A stretch of DNA of 10,701 bases from Nitrosomonadales bacterium (GCA_003235435.1 QJWF01000128.1:1-10701), one strand, 5' to 3'. Positions 1 through 8,027 are shown, counted from the stretch's first letter. Made by a program: numbers and translations. The notes: generated by a model from the letters alone, not told the origin.

Positions 1-47
1 AATAGATAATATGGAATTTCCGATTGTAGAAGTCTGCATTTTACAAT
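1..47. other. Non-coding left edge downstream of purL
   Basis: These 47 bases follow the purL stop codon on the minus strand. They contain the inverted repeat ATTGTA (23-28) and TACAAT (42-47) with a 13-base spacer. It is AT-only except for one pair and has no T-run after it on the minus strand, so I do not call it a terminator. Confidence 0.3.
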
Positions 48-3000
48 TTATGCAACCCACTTTCGCGCATTCTGAAAAATTCGCAGCCATGCACCGTTTT
101 CCTGCCAATCGGCCGGATACCACGAATTCTGAACCGCGCGAAAAACGCGCTCAGGGTGCGGCATCATGATACTGAATCGCCCGTCCGGCGTGGTCAGTCC
201 AGTGATACCTTGCGGCGATCCGTTAGGATTGAGGGGATAGGTTTCGGTGGCATGTCCGCGGTTATCGATATAACGCAAAGTCACCAGAGGCTGAGCCGTT
301 TTCAGGCGCTTGTCATCGCCAAAATCGGCATAGCCCTCGCCGTGCGATACCACGATGGGCATGCGGCTGCCAGCCATTCCGCTTAAGAAGATAGACGGCG
401 AGTCTTGCACCTCGACCATCACAAAGCGCGCCTCGAACTGTTCAGACTGGTTGCGCGAGAAGCGTGCCCAGCTTTCCGCGCCGGGAATGATGTCATGCAG
501 GTTGCTCATCATCTGGCAACCATTGCACACGCCAAGCGCGAAGGTGTCGCTACGCTGGAAGAATGCCTCGAATTCGTTGCGTGCACGCGGGTTGAACAGG
601 ATGGACTTTGCCCATCCCTCACCCGCGCCGAGCACGTCACCGTAGGAAAAACCTCCACAGGCAGCAAAGCCCTTGAAGCCAGACAGTTTCGCACGGCCGC
701 TGATAATGTCGCTCATGTGCACGTCGACCGAAGAAAAACCGGCGCGGTCGAATGCCGCTGCCATTTCCACATGGCCGTTCACACCCTGCTCGCGCAGGAT
801 GGCGATAGCTGGACGACTGCGCAGCAAATATGCCGAGGTCTTCTCGTTCTGGTCATAGGTGAGCTTGACGTGCAGACCCGGATCGCCGGCATCCATAAGA
901 CAGTCGAATTCCTGTTGCGCGCAGGACGGATTGTCGCGCAGTCTCTGCATCCGGTAACTGGTCTCGGACCAGGTGCGCTGCAGCTCCATTCCGTTTTCAG
1001 AAAACAATTTATCGCCGTTATGGAATATATCAATCATGCCGGTTTGGTTCAATGTGGCGATCCGGTGCACGTGCTTTAGCCCGACATCGTGTGCAAGGCC
1101 CTGTATATGCTGGACGTCACGGTTGCGCACCTGTATCACCGCCCCCAGTTCTTCGTTGAACAGCACACGCAGTGTATCGCCGTGTATCCCGTCTAGGCTG
1201 ATGGTCAAACCTGAATGGGTAGCAAACGCCATTTCGCACAGGGTGACGAACAGTCCTCCATCGGAACGGTCGTGATAACCAAACACCTTTCCCTCTATAT
1301 TCAGGCGCTGCACAAACTCGAAAAATGTCTTGAGCAGTCGCGCATCGTCCACATCCGGAGCGACATCGCCAACCTGTTTGTATACCTGCGCCAGTGCCGA
1401 TCCACCCATGCGATTCCTTCCCTGCCCCAGGTCGAACAGCAGTAGAGTGGTATCAAGGTAAGCGCCCAGCTGCGGCGTTGCCGTGTCGCGGGCATCCGAA
1501 CAGGGTGCGAACGCAGTAACGATCAACGACAATGGGGCGATGACGAACTTTTCCTCATCTCCGTCCTTCCAAACCGTTTTCATCGACATGGAATCCTTGC
1601 CGACCGGGATGGATATGCCGAGTTGCGGACACAGCTCCATGGCCACCGCTCTCACGGTATCGAACAACGAGGCGTCCTCGCCGTGATGGCTGGCAGCCGC
1701 CATCCAGTTTGCAGAAAGTTTGATGTCACTTATCTTGTCGATACGCGCCGCTGCGATATTGGTGATCGCCTCACCGACTGCCATGCGGCCAGATGCACGC
1801 GCATTCACCAGTGCAAGCGGGGTACGCTCGCCAATCGCGAAAGCCTCGCCGCGATAGGTGTTAAAACCCATCAGTGTGACGGCGACATCGGCCACCGGCA
1901 CTTGCCAGCGACCAACCATCTGATCTCGCGCAGTCATTCCTCCCACGGTGCGGTCGCCTATGCTGATCAGAAAGTTCTTGTTTGCCACGGCAGGCAAACG
2001 CAACACTCGCTCAACTGCATCGCGCAATTCTATCTTGCCGGTATCGCAGGTGGTCAGCCGGGGCGTTTCACGCACGACATTGCGTGTCATTTTTGGCGGC
2101 TTGCCGAGCAGAACCGATAACGGCATGTCAACGGGATCGTTGTCGAATCTTGCGTCATGTACTATCAGCTGATCGTTCTGTGTCGCCTCACCGATCACCG
2201 CGAACGGACAACGCTCGCGTTCGCACAGGGCGCGAAATTCTTCGAGGCGGTCCGGCGCTATCGCCAGCACATACCGCTCCTGTGATTCGTTGCACCAGAT
2301 CTGTTTCGGCGACATGCCGGTCTCATCCAGCGGAATCTTGCTCAGCTCGAAACGGGCTCCGCGCCCGCCGCCATGCACGAGTTCCGGCAAAGCGTTGGAC
2401 ATTCCGCCCGCGCCGACATCGTGTATCGAAAGGATGGGATTTTTTACACCCATCTGCCAGCAGCGGTCTATCACTTCCTGGGCGCGGCGCTGCATTTCCG
2501 GATTGCCTCTCTGCACCGAATCGAAATCGAGATTTTCTGCATTGCTGCCGGTGTCCATGCTCGATGCCGCCCCGCCTCCCAAGCCGATTAACATGCCGGG
2601 GCCACCCAGATGCACCACCAACGCTCCAACAGGCAGCGCTTGCTTGTGAGTGTGCTCGGCCATGATGTTGCCCAAACCGCCCGCCAACATGATCGGTTTG
2701 TGGTAACCGCGCAACTCGCCGCTAACACTTTCTTCGAAGGTGCGGAAATATCCAGCAAGGTTCGGACGGCCGAATTCGTTGTTGAACGCCGCCGCACCGA
2801 TCGGGCCATCCAGCATGATCTGCAAGGCAGAAACGATACGCGAGGGTTTGCCATACGGCATTTCCCAGGGCTGTTGGAATTCCGGGATATTCAGGTTTGA
2901 AACCGAGAATCCGGTCAAACCGGCCTTGGGCTTGGAGCCACAGCCGGTTGCGCCCTCGTCGCGAATCTCCCCGCCTGCTCCGGTAGCCGCACCCGCGAAC

Positions 3001-3929
3001 GGTGAGATGGCGGTCGGATGATTGTGCGTCTCGACCTTCATCAAGGTATGCGTCAACTCGTCGCTGAATGCGTAGCTTCCGCCGGCACGCGGATAAAAGC
3101 GCTCTACGCGCGCCCCCTCGATCACCGAGGAATTGTCAGAATAAGCCACCACAGTACCTTGCGGGCTGACCTTGTGGGTATTCCGTATCATGCCAAATAG
3201 CGAGATATCCTGAGGTACGCCGTCGATGACCCAGTCGGCATTGAAAATCTTGTGACGGCAGTGCTCGGAGTTTGCCTGTGCGAACATCATCAGTTCGACA
3301 TCAGTCGGATTGCGTTCCAGTTTCCGGAAGTTCTCGACAAGATATTCGATCTCATCCGCGGAGAGCGCAAGCCCCATCACCTGATCGGCTTTCTCCAGCG
3401 CCTTGCGCCCACCTTTCAATACGTTCACCCTGGCAAGTGGTTGCGGTTTTCCGTGCTGGAAAATTTTTTGAGCCGCGCCATCGAGATCGGTCATTACCGT
3501 CTCGGTCATGCGGTCATGCAGCAACGGCAACACCGCTTCAAGCTCGGATTTGCCAAGTTGCTGACCATGGCCGATATTCAAGTAATAAATTATGCCGCGC
3601 TCGATGCGCTGCACGCCTGACACGCCACAATGCTGTGCGATATCGGTTGCCTTGGTCGACCAGGGTGAGATCGTGCCCAAGCGCGGAACTACCAGCAAGC
3701 GCAGGCAATTCCCAGCATCACCTGGCTCGCCGGACGCCTTCCCTAGACCCAGCACTTTGTCCAGTATCCTGGATTGCGCCCTGCTTAAATCCGCACCGCG
3801 CAGCGCGCAGAAATAATAGTGACGGGTATCCTTGATGGCGATGTTGGGAGAAACCTCGATCAGTGCTGAACGAAGCTTTTCCAGACGGAAGGCGGACAAT
3901 GCAGCGGAGCCGGCAATGACTCGAAACAT
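48..3929 (-). CDS. purL: Phosphoribosylformylglycinamidine synthase (FGAM synthase), complete
   Basis: This cytoplasmic enzyme of de novo purine synthesis converts FGAR, glutamine and ATP to FGAM, glutamate and ADP. The protein is 1293 residues, close to the 1295 of E. coli. An N-terminal PurS-like domain and linker (about 1-210) contain [17 protein letters not shown]. The two synthetase halves follow, with [10 protein letters not shown] (218-227), VETHNHP (histidines 302 and 304) and a [12 protein letters not shown] motif. The C-terminal class I glutaminase has nucleophile Cys1135 in GVCNGCQ and the His1258/Glu1260 pair in PHPE, so both activities look intact. The frame stays open upstream to 4355, but that part runs antisense to nnrD. 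The ATG at 3929 gives [14 protein letters not shown], which aligns with the E. coli N-terminus. No good Shine-Dalgarno lies before it (CCTTCTCC). It is transcribed alone, divergently from nnrD. Confidence 0.98.
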   Translation of the reverse strand: MFRVIAGSAALSAFRLEKLRSALIEVSPNIAIKDTRHYYFCALRGADLSRAQSRILDKVLGLGKASGEPGDAGNCLRLLVVPRLGTISPWSTKATDIAQHCGVSGVQRIERGIIYYLNIGHGQQLGKSELEAVLPLLHDRMTETVMTDLDGAAQKIFQHGKPQPLARVNVLKGGRKALEKADQVMGLALSADEIEYLVENFRKLERNPTDVELMMFAQANSEHCRHKIFNADWVIDGVPQDISLFGMIRNTHKVSPQGTVVAYSDNSSVIEGARVERFYPRAGGSYAFSDELTHTLMKVETHNHPTAISPFAGAATGAGGEIRDEGATGCGSKPKAGLTGFSVSNLNIPEFQQPWEMPYGKPSRIVSALQIMLDGPIGAAAFNNEFGRPNLAGYFRTFEESVSGELRGYHKPIMLAGGLGNIMAEHTHKQALPVGALVVHLGGPGMLIGLGGGAASSMDTGSNAENLDFDSVQRGNPEMQRRAQEVIDRCWQMGVKNPILSIHDVGAGGMSNALPELVHGGGRGARFELSKIPLDETGMSPKQIWCNESQERYVLAIAPDRLEEFRALCERERCPFAVIGEATQNDQLIVHDARFDNDPVDMPLSVLLGKPPKMTRNVVRETPRLTTCDTGKIELRDAVERVLRLPAVANKNFLISIGDRTVGGMTARDQMVGRWQVPVADVAVTLMGFNTYRGEAFAIGERTPLALVNARASGRMAVGEAITNIAAARIDKISDIKLSANWMAAASHHGEDASLFDTVRAVAMELCPQLGISIPVGKDSMSMKTVWKDGDEEKFVIAPLSLIVTAFAPCSDARDTATPQLGAYLDTTLLLFDLGQGRNRMGGSALAQVYKQVGDVAPDVDDARLLKTFFEFVQRLNIEGKVFGYHDRSDGGLFVTLCEMAFATHSGLTISLDGIHGDTLRVLFNEELGAVIQVRNRDVQHIQGLAHDVGLKHVHRIATLNQTGMIDIFHNGDKLFSENGMELQRTWSETSYRMQRLRDNPSCAQQEFDCLMDAGDPGLHVKLTYDQNEKTSAYLLRSRPAIAILREQGVNGHVEMAAAFDRAGFSSVDVHMSDIISGRAKLSGFKGFAACGGFSYGDVLGAGEGWAKSILFNPRARNEFEAFFQRSDTFALGVCNGCQMMSNLHDIIPGAESWARFSRNQSEQFEARFVMVEVQDSPSIFLSGMAGSRMPIVVSHGEGYADFGDDKRLKTAQPLVTLRYIDNRGHATETYPLNPNGSPQGITGLTTPDGRFSIMMPHPERVFRAVQNSWYPADWQENGAWLRIFQNARKWVA

Positions 3930-3999
3930 GGAGAAGGCCAAAATGAAAATCCGGGACGCGATTATACTATGCACTGTCCATATGAATAATGTTTGAAAA
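3930..3999. promoter_or_regulatory. Divergent promoter region between purL and nnrD
   Basis: This 70-base gap must carry the start signals of both divergent genes. A perfect TATAAT lies on the minus strand at 3966-3961, placed to give a purL leader of about 25 bases. Overlapping it on the plus strand is TATACT at 3963-3968, placed for nnrD. I see no convincing -35 box for either direction and no palindrome resembling an enterobacterial PurR operator. The two -10 candidates share bases 3963-3966, so simultaneous use by two polymerases would be hindered. The promoter assignment is inference from hexamer match and distance only. Confidence 0.4.
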
Positions 4000-4848
4000 A
4001 TGAAAAAACAAATCCAGACGCTTAGGAGGAAGCAGGTCATCGCAAACTTTCCAAAACGCCCGCGTGACAGCCACAAGGGGCTGTTCGGCACGGTCGCAAT
4101 TATCGGCGGGGATAGAGGCATGATCGGTGCGGCATTACTTGCAGCACGGGCAGCGCTGAAACTGGGCGCGGGTAGCGTGCATGCTGGCTTGCTGGCGGAA
4201 ATTGCGCCGGGAATTGACTTGGTGCAACCAGAACTGATGCTGCATAACGCCTCCGCCGCAATGCGGCTTTCCGGCGTGAATGTGTTTGTGATCGGTTGCG
4301 GACTGGGAACCTCGATTAAAGCACAGAAGATTCTGTATGAAGCGCTGATGCGCAATACGGCACTGGTGATCGATGCCGACGCGCTGAATGTCCTGGCCCG
4401 TCAAACCGACTTGCAGGATGATCTGCGCACCCGCAAGGTAGGATCGGTGCTTACCCCGCATCCCGGAGAGGCCGCCCGTCTTCTTGAATGCGACATCAAG
4501 GAAATACAGGCCTATCGCGTTGCTGCCGTGAAGGAACTGGCACAAAAATTCAAATGCGCCGTAGTGCTGAAAGGCGCGGACAGTTTGTGCGCCACGCGTG
4601 CCGGCAGAATATACCAGAACAACACCGGAAACCCAGGTATGAGCAGTGCAGGCATGGGTGATGTGCTAACCGGAATGATAGCCGCCTTAATCGCACAGGG
4701 AATGGATATGGATGATGCAATGCTGCTGGCGGTGCATCTGCACGGCGCGGCGGGAGATACGCTGGCGCAACAAGGCATCAGCATTGGGATGACGGCAAGC
4801 GACGTCACTGAGTGGGCAAGGTGGTTGCTGAATCAGTGGGCTGGATAA
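4000..4848 (+). CDS. nnrD: ADP-dependent NAD(P)H-hydrate dehydratase, stand-alone
   Basis: This is a 282-residue protein of the YjeF C-terminal (CARKD, ribokinase-like) family. Known members use ADP or ATP to dehydrate the S form of damaged NADHX/NADPHX and restore the cofactor. Visible motifs are RPRDSHKG (20-27), a GG loop at 36-37, [16 protein letters not shown] (43-58), GCGLGT (99-104), DADALN (125-130), TPHPGE (152-157), VVLKGAD (188-194) and [15 protein letters not shown] (211-225). Asp221 of GMGD sits at the usual catalytic position. The epimerase half (NnrE, YjeF N-terminal) is not fused here and is absent from the window, so it must be encoded elsewhere. The ATG at 4000 has no clear ribosome binding site, but the conserved region begins shortly after it. 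A tandem TAA TAA ends the gene, and the next gene starts 21 bases on, probably in the same transcript. Confidence 0.93.
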   Translation: MKKQIQTLRRKQVIANFPKRPRDSHKGLFGTVAIIGGDRGMIGAALLAARAALKLGAGSVHAGLLAEIAPGIDLVQPELMLHNASAAMRLSGVNVFVIGCGLGTSIKAQKILYEALMRNTALVIDADALNVLARQTDLQDDLRTRKVGSVLTPHPGEAARLLECDIKEIQAYRVAAVKELAQKFKCAVVLKGADSLCATRAGRIYQNNTGNPGMSSAGMGDVLTGMIAALIAQGMDMDDAMLLAVHLHGAAGDTLAQQGISIGMTASDVTEWARWLLNQWAG

Positions 4849-4869
4849 TAAATTCAGCCTGAGCCATAC

Positions 4870-5616
4870 ATGAGTTTTCCCATCGATATACGCGAAGAAG
4901 CCGGTGTCCGCACGTTGCTTTTCAGTTCGGAATGGATACAGGGCGCGATGCGCATCGCACGACCGTGGAATCTGGAGCTGGAATATACCCGAGAGATGAT
5001 GGCTTCGCTATTGCTGCGAGACCCGCCAAGGAAGGTTCTGCTGATCGGTCTGGGTGCTGCTTCTCTGACCAAGTTCTTGTATCGCCATTATCCGCTTGCG
5101 CACCTTACCGTGGTGGAAATCGAAGCTGCGGTGGTCGCTGCAGCGAGTCAGTTCTTCAAGCTTCCTGAAGACCCGGAGCGCCTCAATCTTGTGATCGGAG
5201 ACGGTGCGGAATATGTATTGAACAGCAAAGGAAATTTCGACCTGATCCTGGTGGACGGTTTCGATGAGAATGCACATAGTGGCGCGCTTGAAACATTGCC
5301 TTTCTATCAGGCATGCCGTACATGCCTCAGCAATGAAGGAATCATGTCAGTAAATCTGTTGACCCGCAGCCGCAACCCGGATGCGATAACTGCACGTATC
5401 GCAGAAGCGTTTGACGATCGCATGCTGCAATTTCCTTCATGCGAGAGCGGCAATGCGATCGTATTCGCGGCGTCAGGCGAACCTGTCGAGATTTCTCTCG
5501 ATCACTTGAAAGCATGCGCGCGTAAACTGAAAGAGATAACCGGTCTGAATCTTTTGCCGACACTAGCTCGACTCATTCAAACCGGAACCTGTTTGAACAA
5601 CCGACTGATTTTATAG
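4870..5616 (+). CDS. Spermidine-synthase-fold protein, substrate unknown
   Basis: This 248-residue soluble protein has the Rossmann-like fold of polyamine aminopropyltransferases and SAM methyltransferases. The nucleotide loop is LLIGLGAASLTK (57-68). The acidic end of strand 2 is VVEIE (81-85), an Asp-Gly motif is at 111-112, and ILVDGFD (126-132) is at the catalytic-loop position. The N-terminal part is about 50 residues and includes EWIQGAMRIARPWNLELEYT; it is shorter than the N-terminal beta domain of true SpeE (about 280-290 residues in total). The substrate loop GGGDG of SpeE is replaced by GLGAA and lacks its Asp, so I would not call it spermidine synthase. It may be a methyltransferase or a related transferase. 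No signal peptide or membrane segment is seen. The Shine-Dalgarno before ATG 4870 is weak. The short distance from nnrD suggests cotranscription. Confidence 0.85.
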   Translation: MSFPIDIREEAGVRTLLFSSEWIQGAMRIARPWNLELEYTREMMASLLLRDPPRKVLLIGLGAASLTKFLYRHYPLAHLTVVEIEAAVVAAASQFFKLPEDPERLNLVIGDGAEYVLNSKGNFDLILVDGFDENAHSGALETLPFYQACRTCLSNEGIMSVNLLTRSRNPDAITARIAEAFDDRMLQFPSCESGNAIVFAASGEPVEISLDHLKACARKLKEITGLNLLPTLARLIQTGTCLNNRLIL

Positions 5617-5704
5617 ATATGTGTCATGAAGTCAGTTTTGCTTTACGATGCGGATTCACGCCACAATTGGACAGTATTAATTGAAACATTGTTTGGGAGC
5701 ATAC
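5617..5704 (+). other. Gap before lemA with its ribosome binding site
   Basis: This 88-base gap separates the spermidine-synthase-like gene from lemA. It holds GGGAG at 5695-5699, five bases before ATG 5705, a good ribosome binding site that decides the lemA start. The frame is also open from a TTG at 5681, but that TTG has no ribosome site. I see neither a convincing terminator hairpin nor a clear sigma70 promoter, so whether lemA has its own promoter cannot be decided from the sequence. Confidence 0.55.
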
Positions 5705-6271
5705 ATGGCCACATTGATATTCTTGGGCTTCATCACTGTAATGCTGTTCTATTCCATCAGTCTTTATAACCACTTGGTCAGCGTCAAACATGCCGTAGCC
5801 AAGGCATGGGCAAACATAGACGTGCTGCTCAAACAGCGTCATGACGAGCTGCCCAAGTTGGTGGAGGTGTGCAAGCAATACAAACAATTCGAACAAAGCA
5901 CCTTGCAAAAAGTAATCGAGGCAAGATCACAAGTACAGGCGGCCCGACAGAAACAGGACATCCCCGCGCTGGGCCAGGCTGAAGACATGCTGCGCATGGG
6001 CTTGGGCAACATATTTGCGGTTGCGGAAGCTTATCCGGAACTGAAAGCCAATGAGAATTTTATGCAGTTGCAGGCCCGCATCACGTCGCTGGAAAATGGC
6101 ATCGCCGACCGCCGCGAACTGTATAACGAATCGGTAAACATCAACAACGTACAGATCGAAGTGTTCCCCGCCAGTATCATCGCAAAAATTTTTAGTTTCA
6201 CAGAAAAACCGTTGCTTGAATTTTCATCCGCCGAAAAATCGGACGTGGATATGAAGCAACTATTTAGTTAG
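5705..6271 (+). CDS. lemA: LemA family membrane-anchored protein
   Basis: This 188-residue protein has one N-terminal membrane helix (about 2-20) followed by a long helical, coiled-coil-prone body. The family signature is clear. YNHLVSV directly after the helix leads to AWANIDVLLKQRHDELPKLV and then a Gln/Glu-rich helix. Further on come AEAYPELKANENFMQLQ and the block IADRRELYNESVNINNVQIE ending in a VFPASIIA motif. LemA proteins are widespread, have a helical-bundle structure and no settled biochemical function; in bacteria they often lie beside membrane proteases or other membrane proteins. Start ATG 5705 is chosen over TTG 5681 because of GGGAG five bases upstream and because the membrane helix then begins at once. 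The GIDE-domain gene follows after only five bases, so the two are very probably cotranscribed and may act together. Confidence 0.93.
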   Translation: MATLIFLGFITVMLFYSISLYNHLVSVKHAVAKAWANIDVLLKQRHDELPKLVEVCKQYKQFEQSTLQKVIEARSQVQAARQKQDIPALGQAEDMLRMGLGNIFAVAEAYPELKANENFMQLQARITSLENGIADRRELYNESVNINNVQIEVFPASIIAKIFSFTEKPLLEFSSAEKSDVDMKQLFS

Positions 6272-6276
6272 CAAAG

Positions 6277-7179
6277 ATGTTGGTCAGGCTGCGCCGCGAA
6301 TATGCGCAACTCGTCACCTCGGGTGCGCAGCTGTTGCTGTTGCTGGTCGGCCTCAAGCTGGAATCACGAAACGGCTGGCTGTTCAGTCTTTCAGCCATCG
6401 CGTGCATCAGCATTCTGGCCTGGTTGTCGGCCTTGAACAGGTTGCGAGCAATTCGTGATACCCCAACGTCAAAAGTCGCCTCTGCCGCACAGGGATATGT
6501 CGAACTGACTGGTCGCGGCGGCCAAGTCAAGGAAGCTCCAGTGCTCAGCAAATTCACTGCGCTGCCCTGTTTATGGTATCGCTACAAAGTGGAGCGTCGT
6601 GATCCCAACGATAAATGGGAAACTGTAGACAGCGGGGAGAGCGATGACTGCTTTTTGCTTCGGGACGATACAGGGTCATGCCTCGTAGATCCGGCGCGGG
6701 CCGAGATCATTACCAAGCACCGTGACCAATGGGAAAGAGACGGTTACAAATACACCGAATGGAAAATTATCGATCACGATTTCCTGTATGTCATCGGAAA
6801 TTTTCGCACCCAGGGCGGCAGTAATCTGGAGTTTGATACACGCGCAGAACTCAATGCACTGCTGAGCGAATGGAAGAAAGACATGCCAAAACTGCACATG
6901 CGCTTTGATCTGGATGAAAATGGTGAATTGGACATGAAAGAATGGATGCTGGCTCGATCAGCTGCCAAACGCCAAGTGGGAAAGATGTTCCGCGAAGCCC
7001 GGTTACAGCCAGACTTTCATATCATCGGACACCCGCGCGATGGGAAACTGTTCCTAATCAGCAATCTTACTCCGGAAAAACTTTCACGACGCTACCTGTT
7101 CTGGGCATGGGCTCATGTAACCATCTTTTTCGGCGCGCTAGGCGGATTAGGCTGGTTGTTGCAATCAGCCGAGTTCTAG
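6277..7179 (+). CDS. GIDE (MUL1/BAM-like) domain membrane protein with EF-hand loop
   Basis: This 300-residue membrane protein has hydrophobic stretches at about 17-26 and 33-52 and a C-terminal helix at about 274-296, flanking a soluble middle. The segment IRDTPTSKVASAAQGYVELT (59-78), followed by LPCLWYRYKVERR (96-108), is typical of the bacterial GIDE domain related to the middle domain of the mitochondrial E3 ligase MUL1. No RING finger follows: the cysteines are few and scattered (43, 98, 125, 135), so it is not expected to be a ubiquitin ligase despite the usual database name. Residues 211-222 form a canonical EF-hand loop. The start codon is five bases after the lemA stop, with only a weak ribosome site, which suggests translational coupling. 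The cellular role is unknown; a membrane complex with LemA is an inference from the pairing. Confidence 0.85.
   Translation: MLVRLRREYAQLVTSGAQLLLLLVGLKLESRNGWLFSLSAIACISILAWLSALNRLRAIRDTPTSKVASAAQGYVELTGRGGQVKEAPVLSKFTALPCLWYRYKVERRDPNDKWETVDSGESDDCFLLRDDTGSCLVDPARAEIITKHRDQWERDGYKYTEWKIIDHDFLYVIGNFRTQGGSNLEFDTRAELNALLSEWKKDMPKLHMRFDLDENGELDMKEWMLARSAAKRQVGKMFREARLQPDFHIIGHPRDGKLFLISNLTPEKLSRRYLFWAWAHVTIFFGALGGLGWLLQSAEF
6907..6942 (+). other. EF-hand calcium-binding loop within the GIDE protein
   Basis: Residues 211-222 read DLDENGELDMKE. Loop positions 1, 3 and 5 are Asp, Asp, Asn; position 6 is Gly; position 8 is Leu; position 9 is Asp; position 12 is Glu. That fits every ligand and structural position of the canonical 12-residue EF-hand, and a Trp follows directly. 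The flanking residues (KLHMRF before, WMLARSAAKRQ after) can form helices. Only one such loop is seen, whereas EF-hands usually pair, so it may act as a lone site or pair between subunits. Metal binding is predicted, not shown. Confidence 0.75.
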
Positions 7180-7242
7180 AATCCCTTAGAGTTTGATAGA
7201 ATAAGCAACCTTCAAAACAATATCCAAGTGATAGCTCAAAAC

Positions 7243-7267
7243 CTTCCCTGATTTCTACAACGGGAAG
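7243..7267. terminator. Possible weak bidirectional terminator
   Basis: The inverted repeat CTTCCC (7243-7248) and GGGAAG (7262-7267) encloses a 13-base loop between the convergent GIDE and cytochrome b561 genes. On the plus strand a run of five T (7273-7277) follows after a five-base spacer. On the minus strand GGTTTTG follows. The stem is short, the loop long and the T-runs poor, so the position between convergent genes is the main support. Confidence 0.3.
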
Positions 7268-7795
7268 TCAGCTTTTTCTGCGCAAAGACATGCGCTCCAT
7301 CAGGCCATCTTTGGTAATAAATTGGTGCTTGATCGCTCCCAGCAGATGCACGGCTACCAGAACAATCAAAATAGTGACCAGGATTTCGTGCACTTCGTGG
7401 GCAAACACATGATCATAGCCGCCCTCCTTCGGAAGCAGGCTAGCATCCCCTGCCAATATGGCTTTGCCTGCATCACTGGAAATGACGGTAGTAATACCGC
7501 TCACCGGCAACACAATCAGAACGAGATATATAAGGTGCTGAATCCCCTTGGCAAATTTGTCCAAGGCTGACTGGCCGATTGGTGGAGGTGTACCGTCTTT
7601 GTTTCGGAAAACCAATCGGGTCAGGGTAAGCAGCAGAATCGTGGCGCCCACCAACGCATGCACAATGTATCCGTACAATGTCGCTTTGTTAGCATCAGTC
7701 GCCTCGGCTAAATCTTCTCCAAGAAACCAGCCAGCAACCAGCAGAAGGAGCGTTAACCAATGTACGATCACCATGCGTTTGCTGTATTGCGTCAT
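7268..7795 (-). CDS. Cytochrome b561 family protein
   Basis: This 175-residue inner-membrane dihaem cytochrome of the bacterial CybB type has four predicted membrane helices (about 9-25, 41-62, 86-106, 134-155). Members pass electrons between the quinone pool and other acceptors such as superoxide or partner proteins. The N-terminal YSKRMVIVHW and the second-helix YIVHALVG supply His12 and His46. The end AHEVHEILVTILIVLVAVHL carries His133, His136 and His150, and IKHQF carries His157. By position, His12, His46, His136 and His150 are the likely haem ligands. The terminal DGLMERM matches the usual family ending. The start ATG at 7795 has AGGAG (plus-strand bases 7807-7803) seven bases upstream, an excellent ribosome site. 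It is a single gene, converging on the GIDE gene and diverging from the P-type ATPase. Confidence 0.92.
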   Translation of the reverse strand: MTQYSKRMVIVHWLTLLLLVAGWFLGEDLAEATDANKATLYGYIVHALVGATILLLTLTRLVFRNKDGTPPPIGQSALDKFAKGIQHLIYLVLIVLPVSGITTVISSDAGKAILAGDASLLPKEGGYDHVFAHEVHEILVTILIVLVAVHLLGAIKHQFITKDGLMERMSLRRKS

Positions 7796-7847
7796 ACCTT
7801 AACTCCTAAAGTTATGAGAGTTTTGCGGGGCGCGTTCACCCGGTAAA

Positions 7848-7876
7848 TATCTATCACCAAAAACTTAGCTCGACAA
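7848..7876 (-). promoter_or_regulatory. Candidate promoter of the cytochrome b561 gene
   Basis: Read on the minus strand, TTGTCG (7876-7871) and TAGATA (7853-7848) are separated by 17 bases and point to the cytochrome gene. The -35 matches four of six consensus bases and the -10 three of six. The spacing is ideal but the hexamers are poor, so this is a weak candidate. Confidence 0.22.
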
Positions 7877-7930
7877 TCTAACCGAAAGTCTTGCTTTGTG
7901 CATCATATTCTTGCATCCAAGGTGAAGGAA

Positions 7931-7960
7931 TTTACTAAAACGGCTTTATCGAGGTATGCT
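7931..7960 (+). promoter_or_regulatory. Candidate promoter of the P-type ATPase gene
   Basis: TTTACT (7931-7936) and TATGCT (7955-7960) are separated by 18 bases, each matching four of six sigma70 consensus bases. A start near 7967 would give a leader of about 120 bases containing both inverted repeats downstream. This is inference from weak hexamers. Confidence 0.28.
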
Positions 7961-8000
7961 CAAGATAGCAGGAAAGTTGCAGAGTGAAGACAACATATCT

Positions 8001-8027
8001 TTCTGGAATTTCTGACGAAATCCAGAA
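8001..8027 (+). promoter_or_regulatory. Long inverted repeat in the ATPase leader
   Basis: The left arm TTCTGGAATTTC (8001-8012) pairs with the right arm GAAATCCAGAA (8017-8027) around the loop TGAC. This gives eleven base pairs with one bulged A at 8007 or 8008. It is followed by TTTAATTCTTTG, a T-rich but interrupted tail. It could be an RNA hairpin (weak terminator or attenuator, or a stabilising leader stem) or a palindromic operator in DNA. It lies 60 bases before the ATPase start codon and belongs to no coding region. Confidence 0.6.

Noticed and set aside
23..47. Inverted repeat ATTGTA/TACAAT after purL as a terminator.
   Set aside because: The stem is six mostly A-T pairs with a 13-base loop and no T-run follows on the minus strand.
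405..1079. Long plus-strand open frame (224 codons) within purL, and others such as 1982-2665 and 3272-3835.
   Set aside because: They lie antisense to conserved purL domains, and their translations look like composition-driven shadows without domain character.
3930..4355. The purL frame stays open for 142 more codons upstream on the minus strand.
   Set aside because: This stretch is antisense to the well-supported nnrD gene, has no resemblance to PurL, and the ATG at 3929 aligns with the known PurL N-terminus.
5681..5704. TTG start for lemA eight codons upstream of the ATG.
   Set aside because: It has no ribosome site, while the ATG at 5705 has GGGAG at ideal spacing and begins directly with the membrane helix.
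6277..7179. Annotation of the GIDE protein as an E3 ubiquitin ligase.
   Set aside because: There is no RING finger: only four scattered cysteines and no C-terminal zinc motif. Only the middle domain resembles MUL1.
7889..7918. Short direct repeat TGCATC around 7900-7915 in the divergent region.
   Set aside because: A single six-base repeat in about 300 bases is expected by chance and has no further symmetry.
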